NCBI GenBank assembly: GCA_025464025.1
Contig: JAODBP010000210.1
Span: 1 to 14,113, forward strand
DNA from: Actinomycetes bacterium
Lineage (GTDB): Bacteria; Actinomycetota; Acidimicrobiia; Acidimicrobiales; CADCSY01
DNA length: 14,113 nucleotides
Direction of reading: 5' to 3'
Position 1 is the stretch's first letter. Each line of letters begins with the position of its first letter. The notes beneath the pieces were generated by a model that was not told the origin of the DNA, made no database searches, and saw only the letters and a program-made list of their open reading frames with translations. This document shows, piece after piece, positions 1 through 6,983 of the stretch. Both the position numbers and the translations under genes were made by a program.

Positions 1-464
1 TGCGCATCGCCGGCGTCCGGGCCGCCGACCTCAAGGGCTACAGCTACAGCCGCGAGGACGTCGACGCCCGCAGCCTGGCCAACCAGTACGCCGGCATCCT
101 CGGCAACGTCTTCACCCACGAGATGAAGCCGATGGAGGTCGAGATCCTGGTCGCCGAAGTCGGCGCCGACCCGGCCCACGACCAGCTCTTCCACATCCTC
201 TACGACGGCTCCGTCGTCGACGAGAAGCGATTCAGCGTGCTCGGCGGCGAGGCCGAGAACATCGCCGAGCGGCTGGGCGAGGGCTGGGACGGCGAGGCCG
301 ACCTGGGCACCGCGGTCAAGCACGCCACCGCCGCGCTGAGCGGGCCCGACCGCACCCTCGTGGCCGACGACCTCGAGGTCGCGATCCTGGCCCGCACGGC
401 CGCGCGGCGGGCGTTCCGCCGCGTCGAGGGCACCGAGCTCGAGGGGCTCCTCGCCGCCGAGTAG
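1..464 (+). CDS. prcA: Proteasome subunit alpha PrcA, 3' part (5' end outside window)
   Basis: The frame is open from base 3 and gives 153 residues of C-terminal sequence ending in TAG at 462-464. It aligns by memory with mycobacterial PrcA through several landmarks: ADLKGYSYSREDV, NVFTHEMKPMEVEILVAEV, the LYDGS segment, and the terminal RRAFRRVEGTELEGLL. PrcA forms the heptameric outer rings of the bacterial 20S proteasome, gates substrate entry and docks the Mpa/ARC ATPase that unfolds pupylated proteins in the cytoplasm. About the first 95 residues are missing on the left. An internal ATG at 123 is not the start, because family-like sequence continues upstream of it. In other actinobacteria prcB and pup precede prcA, so they are expected just left of the window (inference). 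The Pup ligase pafA lies 1.7 kb downstream, consistent with a Pup-proteasome locus. Confidence 0.95.
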   Translation, partial: RIAGVRAADLKGYSYSREDVDARSLANQYAGILGNVFTHEMKPMEVEILVAEVGADPAHDQLFHILYDGSVVDEKRFSVLGGEAENIAERLGEGWDGEADLGTAVKHATAALSGPDRTLVADDLEVAILARTAARRAFRRVEGTELEGLLAAE

Positions 465-487
465 TTCGCTTCGGCTAAGAAAGGCGC

Positions 488-1294
488 GTGCGGTTCGATC
501 GCCTCTCACCGGCGTTGGGCGCCGAGGTCCTCGACCTCGACCTGGGCGCGCCCGACCAGTTGCGGGCCGCGCTGTGGGAGCACCACCTGCTCCTGGTCCG
601 GGGCCGAGAGCTGTCCGACGAGGAGCACCTGGCCTTCGCCGGCACCTTCGGCCCCATCGCCAGCGAGCGATCCGGTCCGATCGGGATCGTGTCGAACGTC
701 CGGCCCGACGGCGTGCTGGGCAGCGACCGGGCCACCTGGCACAGCGACTACATGTTCTTCCCGAGGCCGTACGAAGCCATCTCGCTCTACGGCCTCGACA
801 TCCCGGACGGTGGGACACAGACCTCGTACGTGAACGGGGTGCTCGCCGCCCGCACGCTGCCGGACGACCTCCGAGGTCGGCTCGCCGGGCTCCAGAGCCG
901 GGCCGTCGCCGCGTTGGGGGGCTCCCTCTCCGACGGCATCCGCTACCGGACCGGCCGGTGCGACGGCATCGACCCGCACCAGGTGCGGCCCGTCCTCTGG
1001 CCCCACCACGCCACCGGGGACGAGATCGTCGCCGCCTGGCACCAGCAGACCGACGCGCTCCTGCCCCTCGACCAGGACGAGAGCGTCGCCCTGCTCGACG
1101 AGCTCTTCGCCCACCTCTACGCCCCCGAGCACACCTACGTGCACGAGTGGCAGCCCCACGACCTGGTCCTGTGGGACAACCACGCCCTCCAGCACTCCCG
1201 GCCGGACGTCGGCGTCGAGCGACCCCGGTCGCTCCGCCGGGTGTGCGTGGGGGAGGACCAGGACCTGTCCGTCTTCGCCCGGAGGGCCATGTGA
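488..1294 (+). CDS. TauD/TfdA-family Fe(II)/2-oxoglutarate-dependent dioxygenase
   Basis: A 268-residue protein with the 2-His-1-carboxylate iron site of the TauD/TfdA family: H85-x-D87 in TWHSDYMF and the distal H236 in WDNHALQHSRPD, with arginines near 247-250 positioned to bind the 2-oxoglutarate carboxylate. Length is normal for the family (about 270-300). Such enzymes hydroxylate small molecules using oxygen and 2-oxoglutarate and release succinate and CO2; taurine, 2,4-D and alkyl sulfates are known substrates. The substrate here cannot be read from sequence. The GTG start at 488 is 23 bases after prcA; AAGAAAGG lies just upstream (477-484), unusually close, and TAAGAA sits 6 bases before the start. 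The stop overlaps the next gene's start (ATGTGA), so the two are probably translated together. No link to Pup chemistry is evident, and its position inside a proteasome locus may be incidental. Confidence 0.87.
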   Translation: MRFDRLSPALGAEVLDLDLGAPDQLRAALWEHHLLLVRGRELSDEEHLAFAGTFGPIASERSGPIGIVSNVRPDGVLGSDRATWHSDYMFFPRPYEAISLYGLDIPDGGTQTSYVNGVLAARTLPDDLRGRLAGLQSRAVAALGGSLSDGIRYRTGRCDGIDPHQVRPVLWPHHATGDEIVAAWHQQTDALLPLDQDESVALLDELFAHLYAPEHTYVHEWQPHDLVLWDNHALQHSRPDVGVERPRSLRRVCVGEDQDLSVFARRAM

Positions 1295-1716
1295 CCACCC
1301 ACCGACCTGACACCAACCGGGCCGCCGCCGAGGCCATCTACGCCCGCTTCGCCGACCCGGCCGGCGGTCGAGCCGCCGGCTACGAGGTCCTCCACGACGA
1401 CATCGTCTTCGAGTGCCCGTTCTACGCCGACTTCGAGCCGAGGGTCGGGCGGGGCGTCGTCGAGGCCATGATGCGGCGGATGGACGAGGGCGAGGCCTAC
1501 TTCAGCCAGCAGCGCTTCGCCTCCCACGAGCTCCTCGCCACCGGCGACCCCGGCCGCTTCATCATCGAGGCCCAGGGCGACCACGTGATCGCGGCGACCG
1601 GCAAGGCCTACCGGAACCACTACTTCCACTGCCTCCAGATCGAGGACGGCAAGGTGGTCCGCTGGACCGAGTACTCCAACCCGAACGAGCACGCCCGGGC
1701 AGCCAGCGCTGACTAG
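1291..1716 (+). CDS. SnoaL-like / NTF2-fold protein (ketosteroid-isomerase superfamily)
   Basis: A 141-residue cytosolic protein of the size and pattern of SnoaL-like (NTF2/ketosteroid isomerase) domains. It has an N-terminal helix (RAAAEAIYARFAD), a segment of the type seen before the conical-barrel strands (VLHDDIVFECPFYADF), and a closing strand pair, YRNHYFHCLQIEDGKVVRW, followed by TEYSNP. Members include polyketide cyclases, isomerases, small-molecule-binding proteins and many uncharacterised proteins, so a specific reaction cannot be assigned. The GTG at 1291 was chosen because it overlaps the dioxygenase stop in ATGTGA and has GGAGGG at 1281-1286. A longer reading frame extends upstream but only shadows the dioxygenase gene. 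Coupling suggests that both proteins act on one substrate or pathway (inference). The gene ends 24 bases from the convergent DUF2007 gene. Confidence 0.8.
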   Translation: MTTHRPDTNRAAAEAIYARFADPAGGRAAGYEVLHDDIVFECPFYADFEPRVGRGVVEAMMRRMDEGEAYFSQQRFASHELLATGDPGRFIIEAQGDHVIAATGKAYRNHYFHCLQIEDGKVVRWTEYSNPNEHARAASAD

Positions 1717-1744
1717 CTGCGGCGGGCTCGCTGCGGCCGGCTAG
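1713..1744. repeat. Short inverted and direct repeats between convergent stops
   Basis: CTAGC (1713-1717) and GCTAG (1740-1744) are inverted copies containing the two convergent TAG stop codons. Between them GCTGCGGC occurs twice (1716-1723 and 1730-1737). This could form a weak structure at the junction of the convergent genes, but there is no T-run and the inner bases pair poorly, so I do not call it a terminator. Confidence 0.3.
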
Positions 1745-2091
1745 CTCCAGCGACCGGCGAGGGCGGCGACGTCGGCCAGGACGAGCAGCCCGGCCAGCAC
1801 GAGGGCCACCCAGGCGCCGTAGCGACGGCGGGGGACCCGGTACTCGTCGTCGGGCTCGTCGTCGTCCTCGTCGGCGAACGCCGACTCGACCTCGTCGGCG
1901 AGGAGCAGGGCTTTGGCGTCCTCGAGGTCGTCCTCGCCGACGAGGACCTCGACCGCGCCCATCGGGTACGGCGAGTCGATCCCACCCCGCAACTGGGTGA
2001 CGATCCCCTCGGAACCGAGCCGGGCCGCGATCACCCGCGCGTGGAAGCCATCGGCCACCCGCACCACGGGCACCATCCGGAGCCGCTGCAC
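1741..2091 (-). CDS. Tail-anchored DUF2007-like protein (putative signal-transducing domain)
   Basis: A 116-residue protein with two parts. Residues 5-66 resemble the small DUF2007 domain (annotated only as putative signal transducing protein): a [22 protein letters not shown] segment of strand and helix, then [21 protein letters not shown]. An acidic linker with many Asp/Glu (about 69-83) follows, then a basic RRR cluster (88-90) and one hydrophobic segment (92-112) at the extreme C-terminus. This predicts a cytoplasmic domain tail-anchored to the membrane. The biochemical function of DUF2007 is unknown to me. The start is GTG at 2091; an in-frame ATG at 2074-2076 is the alternative. I prefer the GTG because TAGCCT lies exactly 6 bases upstream, as expected for a leaderless transcript, and neither start has a Shine-Dalgarno sequence. 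It is divergent from pafA. Confidence 0.75.
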   Translation of the reverse strand: MQRLRMVPVVRVADGFHARVIAARLGSEGIVTQLRGGIDSPYPMGAVEVLVGEDDLEDAKALLLADEVESAFADEDDDEPDDEYRVPRRRYGAWVALVLAGLLVLADVAALAGRWS

Positions 2092-2103
2092 CGACTCAGG
2101 CTA
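2092..2103 (-). promoter_or_regulatory. Putative leaderless promoter (-10 box) of the DUF2007 gene
   Basis: On the minus strand, TAGCCT (2103 down to 2098) is followed by 6 bases and then the GTG at 2091. A -10 hexamer TANNNT placed 6 bases before the transcription start would put the first transcribed base on the start codon. No convincing -35 is seen (GGTCCA at 2126-2121 is weak). Confidence 0.45.
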
Positions 2104-2118
2104 CCTGTACGGTGAGTC
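2093..2118. repeat. Inverted repeat GACTCA...TGAGTC in the divergent DUF2007/pafA promoter
   Basis: GACTCA at 2093-2098 and TGAGTC at 2113-2118 are perfect 6-base inverted copies, centred between the two opposed -10 boxes (TAGCCT on minus, TACGGT on plus, 4 bases apart). The symmetry could be an operator for one dimeric regulator controlling both genes, or simply two similar promoters back to back. Both readings are inference. Confidence 0.4.
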
Positions 2119-2119
2119 C
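2108..2119 (+). promoter_or_regulatory. Putative leaderless promoter (-10 box) of pafA
   Basis: TACGGT (2108-2113) is followed by 6 bases and the GTG start of pafA at 2120. The spacing is what a leaderless mRNA beginning at the start codon would need. No good -35 hexamer is visible about 17 bases upstream, where the sequence lies inside the DUF2007 coding region. Confidence 0.45.
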
Positions 2120-3487
2120 GTGGACCGGCGCATCTTCGGCCTCGAGAACGAGTACGGAGTGACGTGCACGCTCCGCGGCCAGCGCCGGCTGAGCCCGGAC
2201 GAGGTGGCCCGCTACCTGTTCCGCCGGGTCGTGTCGTGGGGCCGGAGCAGCAACGTGTTCCTCGAGAACGGCGCCCGGCTGTACCTCGACGTGGGCAGCC
2301 ACCCCGAGTACGCCACACCCGAGTGCGACTCGATCTACGACCTCGTCGTGCACGACAAGGCGGGGGAGCGGATCCTCGAGCAGCTCCTCCAGTTCGCCGA
2401 GCAGCGCCTCCGGGAGGAGGGCATCCGCGGCGTCATCTACCTGTTCAAGAACAACACCGACTCCGCCGGCAACTCCTACGGCTGCCACGAGAACTACCTC
2501 ACCAGCCGCCGCGACGACTTCGGCCACTACGCCGAGATCCTCATCCCGTTCCTCGTGTCCCGGCAGATCTACGCCGGCGCCGGCAAGGTGCTCCAGACGG
2601 CGCGGGGCGCGATGTACTGCATCTCGCAGCGGGCCGAGCACATCTGGGAGGGCGTCTCGAGCGCCACCACCCGGAGCCGCCCGATCATCAACACGCGCGA
2701 CGAGCCCCACGCCGACGCCGAGCGCTACCGGCGGCTCCACGTGATCGTGGGCGACTCCAACATGAGCGAGTACGCCACGTTCCTCAAGGTCGGCGCCACG
2801 TCGGTCCTGCTGCGCATGCTCGAGGACACCTCGGTCGTGCTGCGCGACATGACGCTCGAGAACCCGATCCGGGCCATCCGCGAGATCAGCCACGACATCA
2901 CGTGCAAGAAGCGGGTGCGCCTGGCCAACGGCCGCGAGGCCAGCGCCCTCGACATCCAGAGCGAGTACCTGAACCGAGCCCTGCGCTACGCCGAGACGAA
3001 GGGCGTCAGCCCGCTCGAGGAGCAGGCGCTGGCCATGTGGGAGCACTGCCTGACCGGCCTGGCCAAGGACCCGCTGTCGCTCGACCGGGAGTGCGACTGG
3101 GTCATCAAGCACAAGCTGCTCGAGGCCTACCGCGACAAGCACGACCTGCCGCTCACGCACCCCAAGATCGCCCTGATGGACCTCCAGTACCACGACGTCA
3201 ACCGGGAGCGCGGCCTCTTCTACAAGATGCAGGAGCGCGGCATGGTCGACCGGGTCGTCACCGACGAGGCGATCGACCTGGCCGGACCGAACGGGCTCCA
3301 GCCACCCCAGACGACGCGGGCCCGGCTTCGGGGTGAGTTCATCCGGAAGGCCAAGGAGCGCAAGCGCGACTACACGGTCGACTGGGTGCACCTGAAGCTC
3401 AACGACCAGGCCCAGCGCACCGTGCTCTGCAAGGACCCGTTCAAGGCGAAGGACGAGCGGGTCGAGCGACTGATCGCCTCGCTGTAG
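2120..3487 (+). CDS. pafA: Pup--protein ligase PafA
   Basis: A 455-residue protein, close to the roughly 452 residues of mycobacterial PafA and very similar along its length. PafA uses ATP to phosphorylate the C-terminal glutamate of Pup and joins it to a substrate lysine, marking the protein for the proteasome. Visible landmarks: the N-terminal [15 protein letters not shown] with E9, expected to bind Mg-[23 protein letters not shown]; the catalytic-base region [16 protein letters not shown] with D57; [50 protein letters not shown]; and the C-terminal [19 protein letters not shown]. The frame is open further upstream, but family homology begins with the GTG at 2120, so that start was chosen. 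No Shine-Dalgarno sequence precedes it; a TACGGT box lies 6 bases upstream. The window lacks pup, dop and mpa. Confidence 0.97.
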   Translation: MDRRIFGLENEYGVTCTLRGQRRLSPDEVARYLFRRVVSWGRSSNVFLENGARLYLDVGSHPEYATPECDSIYDLVVHDKAGERILEQLLQFAEQRLREEGIRGVIYLFKNNTDSAGNSYGCHENYLTSRRDDFGHYAEILIPFLVSRQIYAGAGKVLQTARGAMYCISQRAEHIWEGVSSATTRSRPIINTRDEPHADAERYRRLHVIVGDSNMSEYATFLKVGATSVLLRMLEDTSVVLRDMTLENPIRAIREISHDITCKKRVRLANGREASALDIQSEYLNRALRYAETKGVSPLEEQALAMWEHCLTGLAKDPLSLDRECDWVIKHKLLEAYRDKHDLPLTHPKIALMDLQYHDVNRERGLFYKMQERGMVDRVVTDEAIDLAGPNGLQPPQTTRARLRGEFIRKAKERKRDYTVDWVHLKLNDQAQRTVLCKDPFKAKDERVERLIASL

Positions 3488-3518
3488 CGCGGAACCTTCG
3501 GGGCGCCTCGGGCGTCTC

Positions 3519-4091
3519 ATGCGCATGCGACGGAGCTTGGTGGCTGCGCTGGTCTTCGCCGGCGCCCTCGTCGGGTTCGCCTCCCCGGCCCACGCCTGCT
3601 CGTGCGTCGGGTTCACCGACGAGGAGGCGTTCGCCCGGGCCGACACGGTGTTCGTGGGCACGCCGGTGGAGAAGCAGGCCCGCGATCGCGAGGACGGCAG
3701 CTACGCCAGCACCGACCCGGCCCGGTGGGTGTTCCAGGTCGACCGGGTCTACAAGGGCCGGGTGGGCTCGCCCCAGGGCGTCGTGTCGGCCCGGGACGGG
3801 GCGTCGTGCGGCTTGGAGCTCGCCCTCGGCGTGCGGGCGCTCGTCTTCGTCCGCGACGGGCGGGCCGACCTGTGCAACGGGACGCGGGAATCGGCGGTGC
3901 GGCCGGTGCCGGCGTCGTTCGGGTCGCCCCGAGGACCCACCGACCGTGCCGTGGGCGTGCCGGCCGACGGGCGACCGTGGTGGCCGTTCGCCGCCGGGGG
4001 AGCGGTGACCGTGGGCGCGGCGGTGCTCGTGCGCCGTGCCAGGATCGCGGCGTGCCGTCCTTCCGGTCTGCCACGGTCGTCGCCGAGCTGA
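3519..4091 (+). CDS. Exported, membrane-anchored netrin/TIMP-like (NTR-fold) protein
   Basis: A 190-residue protein with a clear N-terminal signal peptide (basic RMRR, hydrophobic 7-21, AHA at 24-26). Predicted signal peptidase I cleavage after AHA would leave mature CSCVGF, so cysteine becomes residue 1. The body contains a strand-rich domain (TVFVGTPVE, WVFQVDRVYKG, LALGVRALVFV) with C97 and C119. The four cysteines C27, C29, C97 and C119 fit the CxC plus two distal Cys arrangement of TIMP/netrin-like domains, forming two disulfides. A Pro/Gly-rich linker leads to a hydrophobic segment (155-171) followed by RR and a short basic tail, so a type I membrane protein facing outward is expected. 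Its function in bacteria is not established. The ATG at 3519 is used; ATG at 3525 is equally possible. The last 40 bases overlap the next gene. Confidence 0.75.
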   Translation: MRMRRSLVAALVFAGALVGFASPAHACSCVGFTDEEAFARADTVFVGTPVEKQARDREDGSYASTDPARWVFQVDRVYKGRVGSPQGVVSARDGASCGLELALGVRALVFVRDGRADLCNGTRESAVRPVPASFGSPRGPTDRAVGVPADGRPWWPFAAGGAVTVGAAVLVRRARIAACRPSGLPRSSPS

Positions 4092-5101
4092 GCGCCCGAC
4101 CCGGCCTCCAGCGGGTCGAGACCGACCTCGGTCGGGCCTACGTGCTCACCGACCTGACCGGACCGGTCGAGGTGGGTGACCGGGTCGTGGTCAACACGAC
4201 CGCCGTCGAGCTCGGGCTCGGCACCGGGGGCTGGCACGTCGTCCACTGGAACCTCGAGCGCGAGTCGTGGGCCGAGGCCGGCCCCGGCCACATCATGAAG
4301 CTCCGCTACACCAGCCTCCAGGCCGACACCGGTGCGGTCGAGGAGCTCGAGGCCGGCGTCCTCGCCGAGGCCACCGACCTCGGCGGCCTGCCCGTCGTCG
4401 CCTGCGGCCTGCACAGCCAGGTGCCGTGCGTGGCCGCGGCCCTGAAGCACGCCGTGCCCGACGCGAAGGTCGCCTACGTGATGACCGATGGCGCCGCCCT
4501 CCCCATGGCGCTCTCCGACCTGGTCGTCGCCATGCGCGCCGCCGGCCTCGTCGACGCGACCCTGACGGCCGGGCAGGCCTTCGGCGGCGAGCACGAGGCG
4601 GTGAACGTCCCCTCCGCCCTCCTGGCCGCCCGCCACGTGGCCGGGGCCGACGTCGCCATCGTGGGCATGGGACCGGGCGTGGTGGGCACGGCCACCACGT
4701 TCGGGTACTCGGCCGTCGAGGTCGGCCCGGTGCTCGACGCCGCCGACCTGCTCGGGGGCCGCCCGGTGGCCGCCCTCCGCTTCTCCCTCGCCGACGAGCG
4801 GCTGCGCCACCAGGGCGTGAGCCACCACACCCGCACCGCCCTCTCGCTCGCCACCCGGGCCCGGGCCACGATCGGCATCCCGAAGGGCGCGTGGGAGGAC
4901 CGGGTCCGCGCTGACCTCGACGCCGCCGGCCTGGGCGATCGCCACCGGGTGGTCGCCGTCGACGATCCTGACGTGCCGGCCCTGCTCGAGCGCCTCGGCG
5001 TGCACGTGACGACCATGGGCCGGGGCCCGACCGACGACCCCGGGTTCTACGCCGTGGCCGGTGCCGCCGGCACCGTCGCTGCCTCGCTCATCGGCTCGTA
5101 G
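4052..5101 (+). CDS. DUF3866 family protein
   Basis: A 349-residue protein that I recognise as DUF3866, a conserved uncharacterised actinobacterial family. Landmarks are GHIMKLRYTSLQ near residue 80, a central alternating strand/helix region (GLPVVACGLHSQVPCVAAAL), glycine-rich VAIVGMGPGVVGTATTFGYS, and RHQGVSHHTRTALS. The glycine-rich segment and alternating pattern suggest an alpha/beta fold that might bind a phosphorylated ligand, but no reaction is known to me. It has no membrane segment and is presumably cytosolic. The frame is open well upstream, in overlap with the netrin-like gene, but the GTG at 4052 begins family-like sequence and has AGGA at 4041-4044, 7 bases away. It lies 10 bases before pafB in the same orientation, in a probable pafA-pafBC transcription unit. 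Confidence 0.85.
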   Translation: MPSFRSATVVAELSARPGLQRVETDLGRAYVLTDLTGPVEVGDRVVVNTTAVELGLGTGGWHVVHWNLERESWAEAGPGHIMKLRYTSLQADTGAVEELEAGVLAEATDLGGLPVVACGLHSQVPCVAAALKHAVPDAKVAYVMTDGAALPMALSDLVVAMRAAGLVDATLTAGQAFGGEHEAVNVPSALLAARHVAGADVAIVGMGPGVVGTATTFGYSAVEVGPVLDAADLLGGRPVAALRFSLADERLRHQGVSHHTRTALSLATRARATIGIPKGAWEDRVRADLDAAGLGDRHRVVAVDDPDVPALLERLGVHVTTMGRGPTDDPGFYAVAGAAGTVAASLIGS

Positions 5102-5111
5102 GCTCCGAGCC
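5099..5111 (+). promoter_or_regulatory. Putative leaderless promoter (-10 box) of pafB
   Basis: TAGGCT (5099-5104), which includes the TAG stop of the DUF3866 gene, lies 7 bases before the pafB GTG at 5112. No Shine-Dalgarno sequence is visible. This resembles the TAGNCT boxes before the DUF2007 gene and tatA/B. Confidence 0.35.
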
Positions 5112-6035
5112 GTGTCTGCCAACCGGCTGGAGCGGCTGCTGAACCTCACCGCCGCGCTCCTGAACGCCGGCCATCCCCTCACCAGCGCCGACATCGCCGA
5201 GCAGGTGCCCGGCTACCCCGACCCGGCCGAGAAGGCCACGTTCCGGCGGGCGTTCGAGCGGGACAAGGAGTCGCTCCGGGAGATGGGCATCCCGGTCGAG
5301 CTGGTCGACGTGCCGGGCGCCGACCCGCCCGAGGTCGGCTACCGGATCCGCCGGGACGACTACGCCCTCCGCGACCCCGGCCTCGACGCCGACGAGCTGG
5401 CCGCCATCCACCTGGCGACGGCGGCCGTGCGGATGGAAGGCCTGCCCGGCACCGAGGCGGTTTGGAAGCTGGGCGGCGCCCCGGCGCCGGCCGAGGAGGG
5501 CATCGCCCTCGCCGCCCTGCCCGCCTTCCCCCAGCTGGTGCCGCTCTTCGGGGCCGTCGCCGAACGGGCCCCCGTGACGTTCGGCTACCGGGGTGAGGCC
5601 CGCACGATCGACCCGCACCGCCTCTCGTTCTCCCGCGGCCGGTGGTACCTCGACGGGTGGGACCACGCCCGGGAGGCCGACCGGCAGTTCCGCCTCGACC
5701 GCATCGAGGGCGACGTCACCGTCGGCGCCTCGGGCAGCTTCGAGCGACCCGAGGCACCGGGCCGAGGACTCTCGCTGCCCTGGCAGCTCGGGGCCGACGA
5801 GCCCGTCCTGGCGACCCTCCGGGTCGACGCCGACCAGGCCGGCTGGGCCCTCGACCACCTGGGCGACGCGACCGCCGTCGAGGAGGCCCCCGACGGTGCC
5901 GTCGTCGTCGAGCTCACGGTCACCAACCGGGATGCCTTCCGCTCGTTCGTCGTCGGCTTCCTCGAGCACGCCGAGGTGCTCGGCCCGCCCGAGCTCCGCG
6001 ACGAGCTCGTCGAGTGGCTCCGGAGCGTGGTCTAG
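5112..6035 (+). CDS. pafB: WYL-domain transcriptional regulator PafB
   Basis: A 307-residue protein with the PafB layout. The N-terminal helix-turn-helix region is NRLERLLNLTAALLNAGHPLT, then IAEQVPGY and AFERDKESLREMGIPVELV, closely like mycobacterial PafB. The central WYL domain contains PHRLSFSRGRWYLDGWDHA with W178-Y179-L180 and ends in FRLDRIEG. A C-terminal WCX-type region with strand-rich sequence follows. PafB and PafC form a heterodimer that in mycobacteria activates LexA-independent DNA-damage genes; WYL domains of this family are proposed to bind single-stranded nucleic acid. A GTG at 5061 in the same frame would add 17 residues and overlap the previous gene, but homology starts with SANRLERLL, so 5112 was chosen. 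The stop overlaps the pafC start by one base (TAGTG). Confidence 0.92.
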   Translation: MSANRLERLLNLTAALLNAGHPLTSADIAEQVPGYPDPAEKATFRRAFERDKESLREMGIPVELVDVPGADPPEVGYRIRRDDYALRDPGLDADELAAIHLATAAVRMEGLPGTEAVWKLGGAPAPAEEGIALAALPAFPQLVPLFGAVAERAPVTFGYRGEARTIDPHRLSFSRGRWYLDGWDHAREADRQFRLDRIEGDVTVGASGSFERPEAPGRGLSLPWQLGADEPVLATLRVDADQAGWALDHLGDATAVEEAPDGAVVVELTVTNRDAFRSFVVGFLEHAEVLGPPELRDELVEWLRSVV

Positions 6036-6973
6036 TGGCGCGAGCTTCCGCGGATGAGCGGTTGCGGCGGTTGCTGGCGCTGGTGCCCTGGGTGGTGGCC
6101 GCCGAGGGTCCGGCCATCGAGGACGTGTGCACCCGGTTCGGCCTCACCGAGGCCGAGCTCATCGCCGAGCTCGACCTCGTCTGGTGCTGCGGCGTGCACC
6201 CGTTCACGCCCGACTCCCTCATGGAGGTGACCGTCGAGGACGGCCGGGTGTGGATCCGGTACGCCGACTGGTTCGACCGCCCGCTGCGCCTGACGCCGGA
6301 GGAGGGCCTGGCCCTGGTGGCGGCCGGGACCGCGCTGCTGGCCGTGCCCGGCGCCGACGCCGACGGCCCGCTGGCGCGGGGGTTGCGCAAGCTGGCCGAC
6401 GTGCTCGGCATCGACCCGGCGGGCGCGGTCGAGGTGACGCTCGGCGCGGTGTCGGAGGGGGTCCTCGGCGCCCTCCGCCAGGCCGTCGCCGACCGGCACC
6501 AGGTCGAGATCGACTACTACGTCTACGGGCGCGACGAGCGCACCCGCCGCGTCGTCGATCCGCACGCCGTCTTCGCGGCCGAGGGGGAGTGGTACCTCAC
6601 GGCCTGGTGCCACCTGGCCCGGGCCGAGCGCCGCTTCCGCGTCGATCGGATACGTGCCCTCGAGCCGCTCGACCGCACGTTCGAGGCCCCGGCCACCCCG
6701 CCGGTCGCCGAGGTCTTCGAGCCCCGGGCCGACGATCCCCGGGTCGTGCTGGAGCTGACGCCTCGGGCCCGGTGGGTGGCCGAGCAGTACCCGATGGAGG
6801 CGGTCGAGGAGCTCGACGGCGGCCACCTCCGGGTCACCCTGGTGGTGGCCGAGACGGCCTGGCTCGAGCGCCTGCTGCTGCGCATCGGACCCGACGGCCG
6901 GGCCGTCACCGGGGCCGGCGGGGTGGCCGCGGCGGCGGCGACCCGAATCCTGGCGCGCTACGGGGCGGGATAG
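6035..6973 (+). CDS. pafC: WYL-domain transcriptional regulator PafC
   Basis: A 312-residue protein, near the roughly 316 of mycobacterial PafC. The N-terminus LRRLLALVPWVVAAEGPAIEDV with FGLTEAELIAELDLVWCCG matches the PafC helix-turn-helix region (compare the LLNMVPYF...LNQLWMCG pattern in Mycobacterium). Next come a DRPLRLTPEEGLAL segment and the WYL domain, with VDPHAVFAAEGEWYLTAW carrying W186-Y187-L188 and RRFRVDRIRA, and a C-terminal WCX-like region (VVLELTPRARWVAEQY). It is expected to act as the partner of PafB; the order and one-base overlap support equal production. The GTG at 6035 is preceded by GGAG at 6022-6025, 9 bases away, so translation probably relies on this site or on coupling. 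The frame is open far upstream, but that part only shadows pafB. Confidence 0.92.
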   Translation: MARASADERLRRLLALVPWVVAAEGPAIEDVCTRFGLTEAELIAELDLVWCCGVHPFTPDSLMEVTVEDGRVWIRYADWFDRPLRLTPEEGLALVAAGTALLAVPGADADGPLARGLRKLADVLGIDPAGAVEVTLGAVSEGVLGALRQAVADRHQVEIDYYVYGRDERTRRVVDPHAVFAAEGEWYLTAWCHLARAERRFRVDRIRALEPLDRTFEAPATPPVAEVFEPRADDPRVVLELTPRARWVAEQYPMEAVEELDGGHLRVTLVVAETAWLERLLLRIGPDGRAVTGAGGVAAAAATRILARYGAG

Positions 6974-6983
6974 CGTCGTCCGG
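6971..6983 (+). promoter_or_regulatory. Putative leaderless promoter (-10 box) of lepB
   Basis: TAGCGT (6971-6976), overlapping the TAG stop of pafC, lies 7 bases before the GTG at 6984. There is no Shine-Dalgarno sequence within the usual distance. The box fits TANNNT but spacing is one base longer than the best cases. Confidence 0.33.

Noticed and set aside
1713..1744. Possible bidirectional terminator between the convergent SnoaL-like and DUF2007 genes
   Set aside because: The outer repeat is just five bases, formed largely by the two TAG stops; the inner bases pair poorly and there is no T-run on either strand.
2096..3661. 521-codon open frame on the minus strand opposite pafA
   Set aside because: It is the GC-driven shadow of pafA: its protein is a Val/Leu/Gly/Arg-rich repeat with no domain, and the plus strand encodes an unmistakable PafA.
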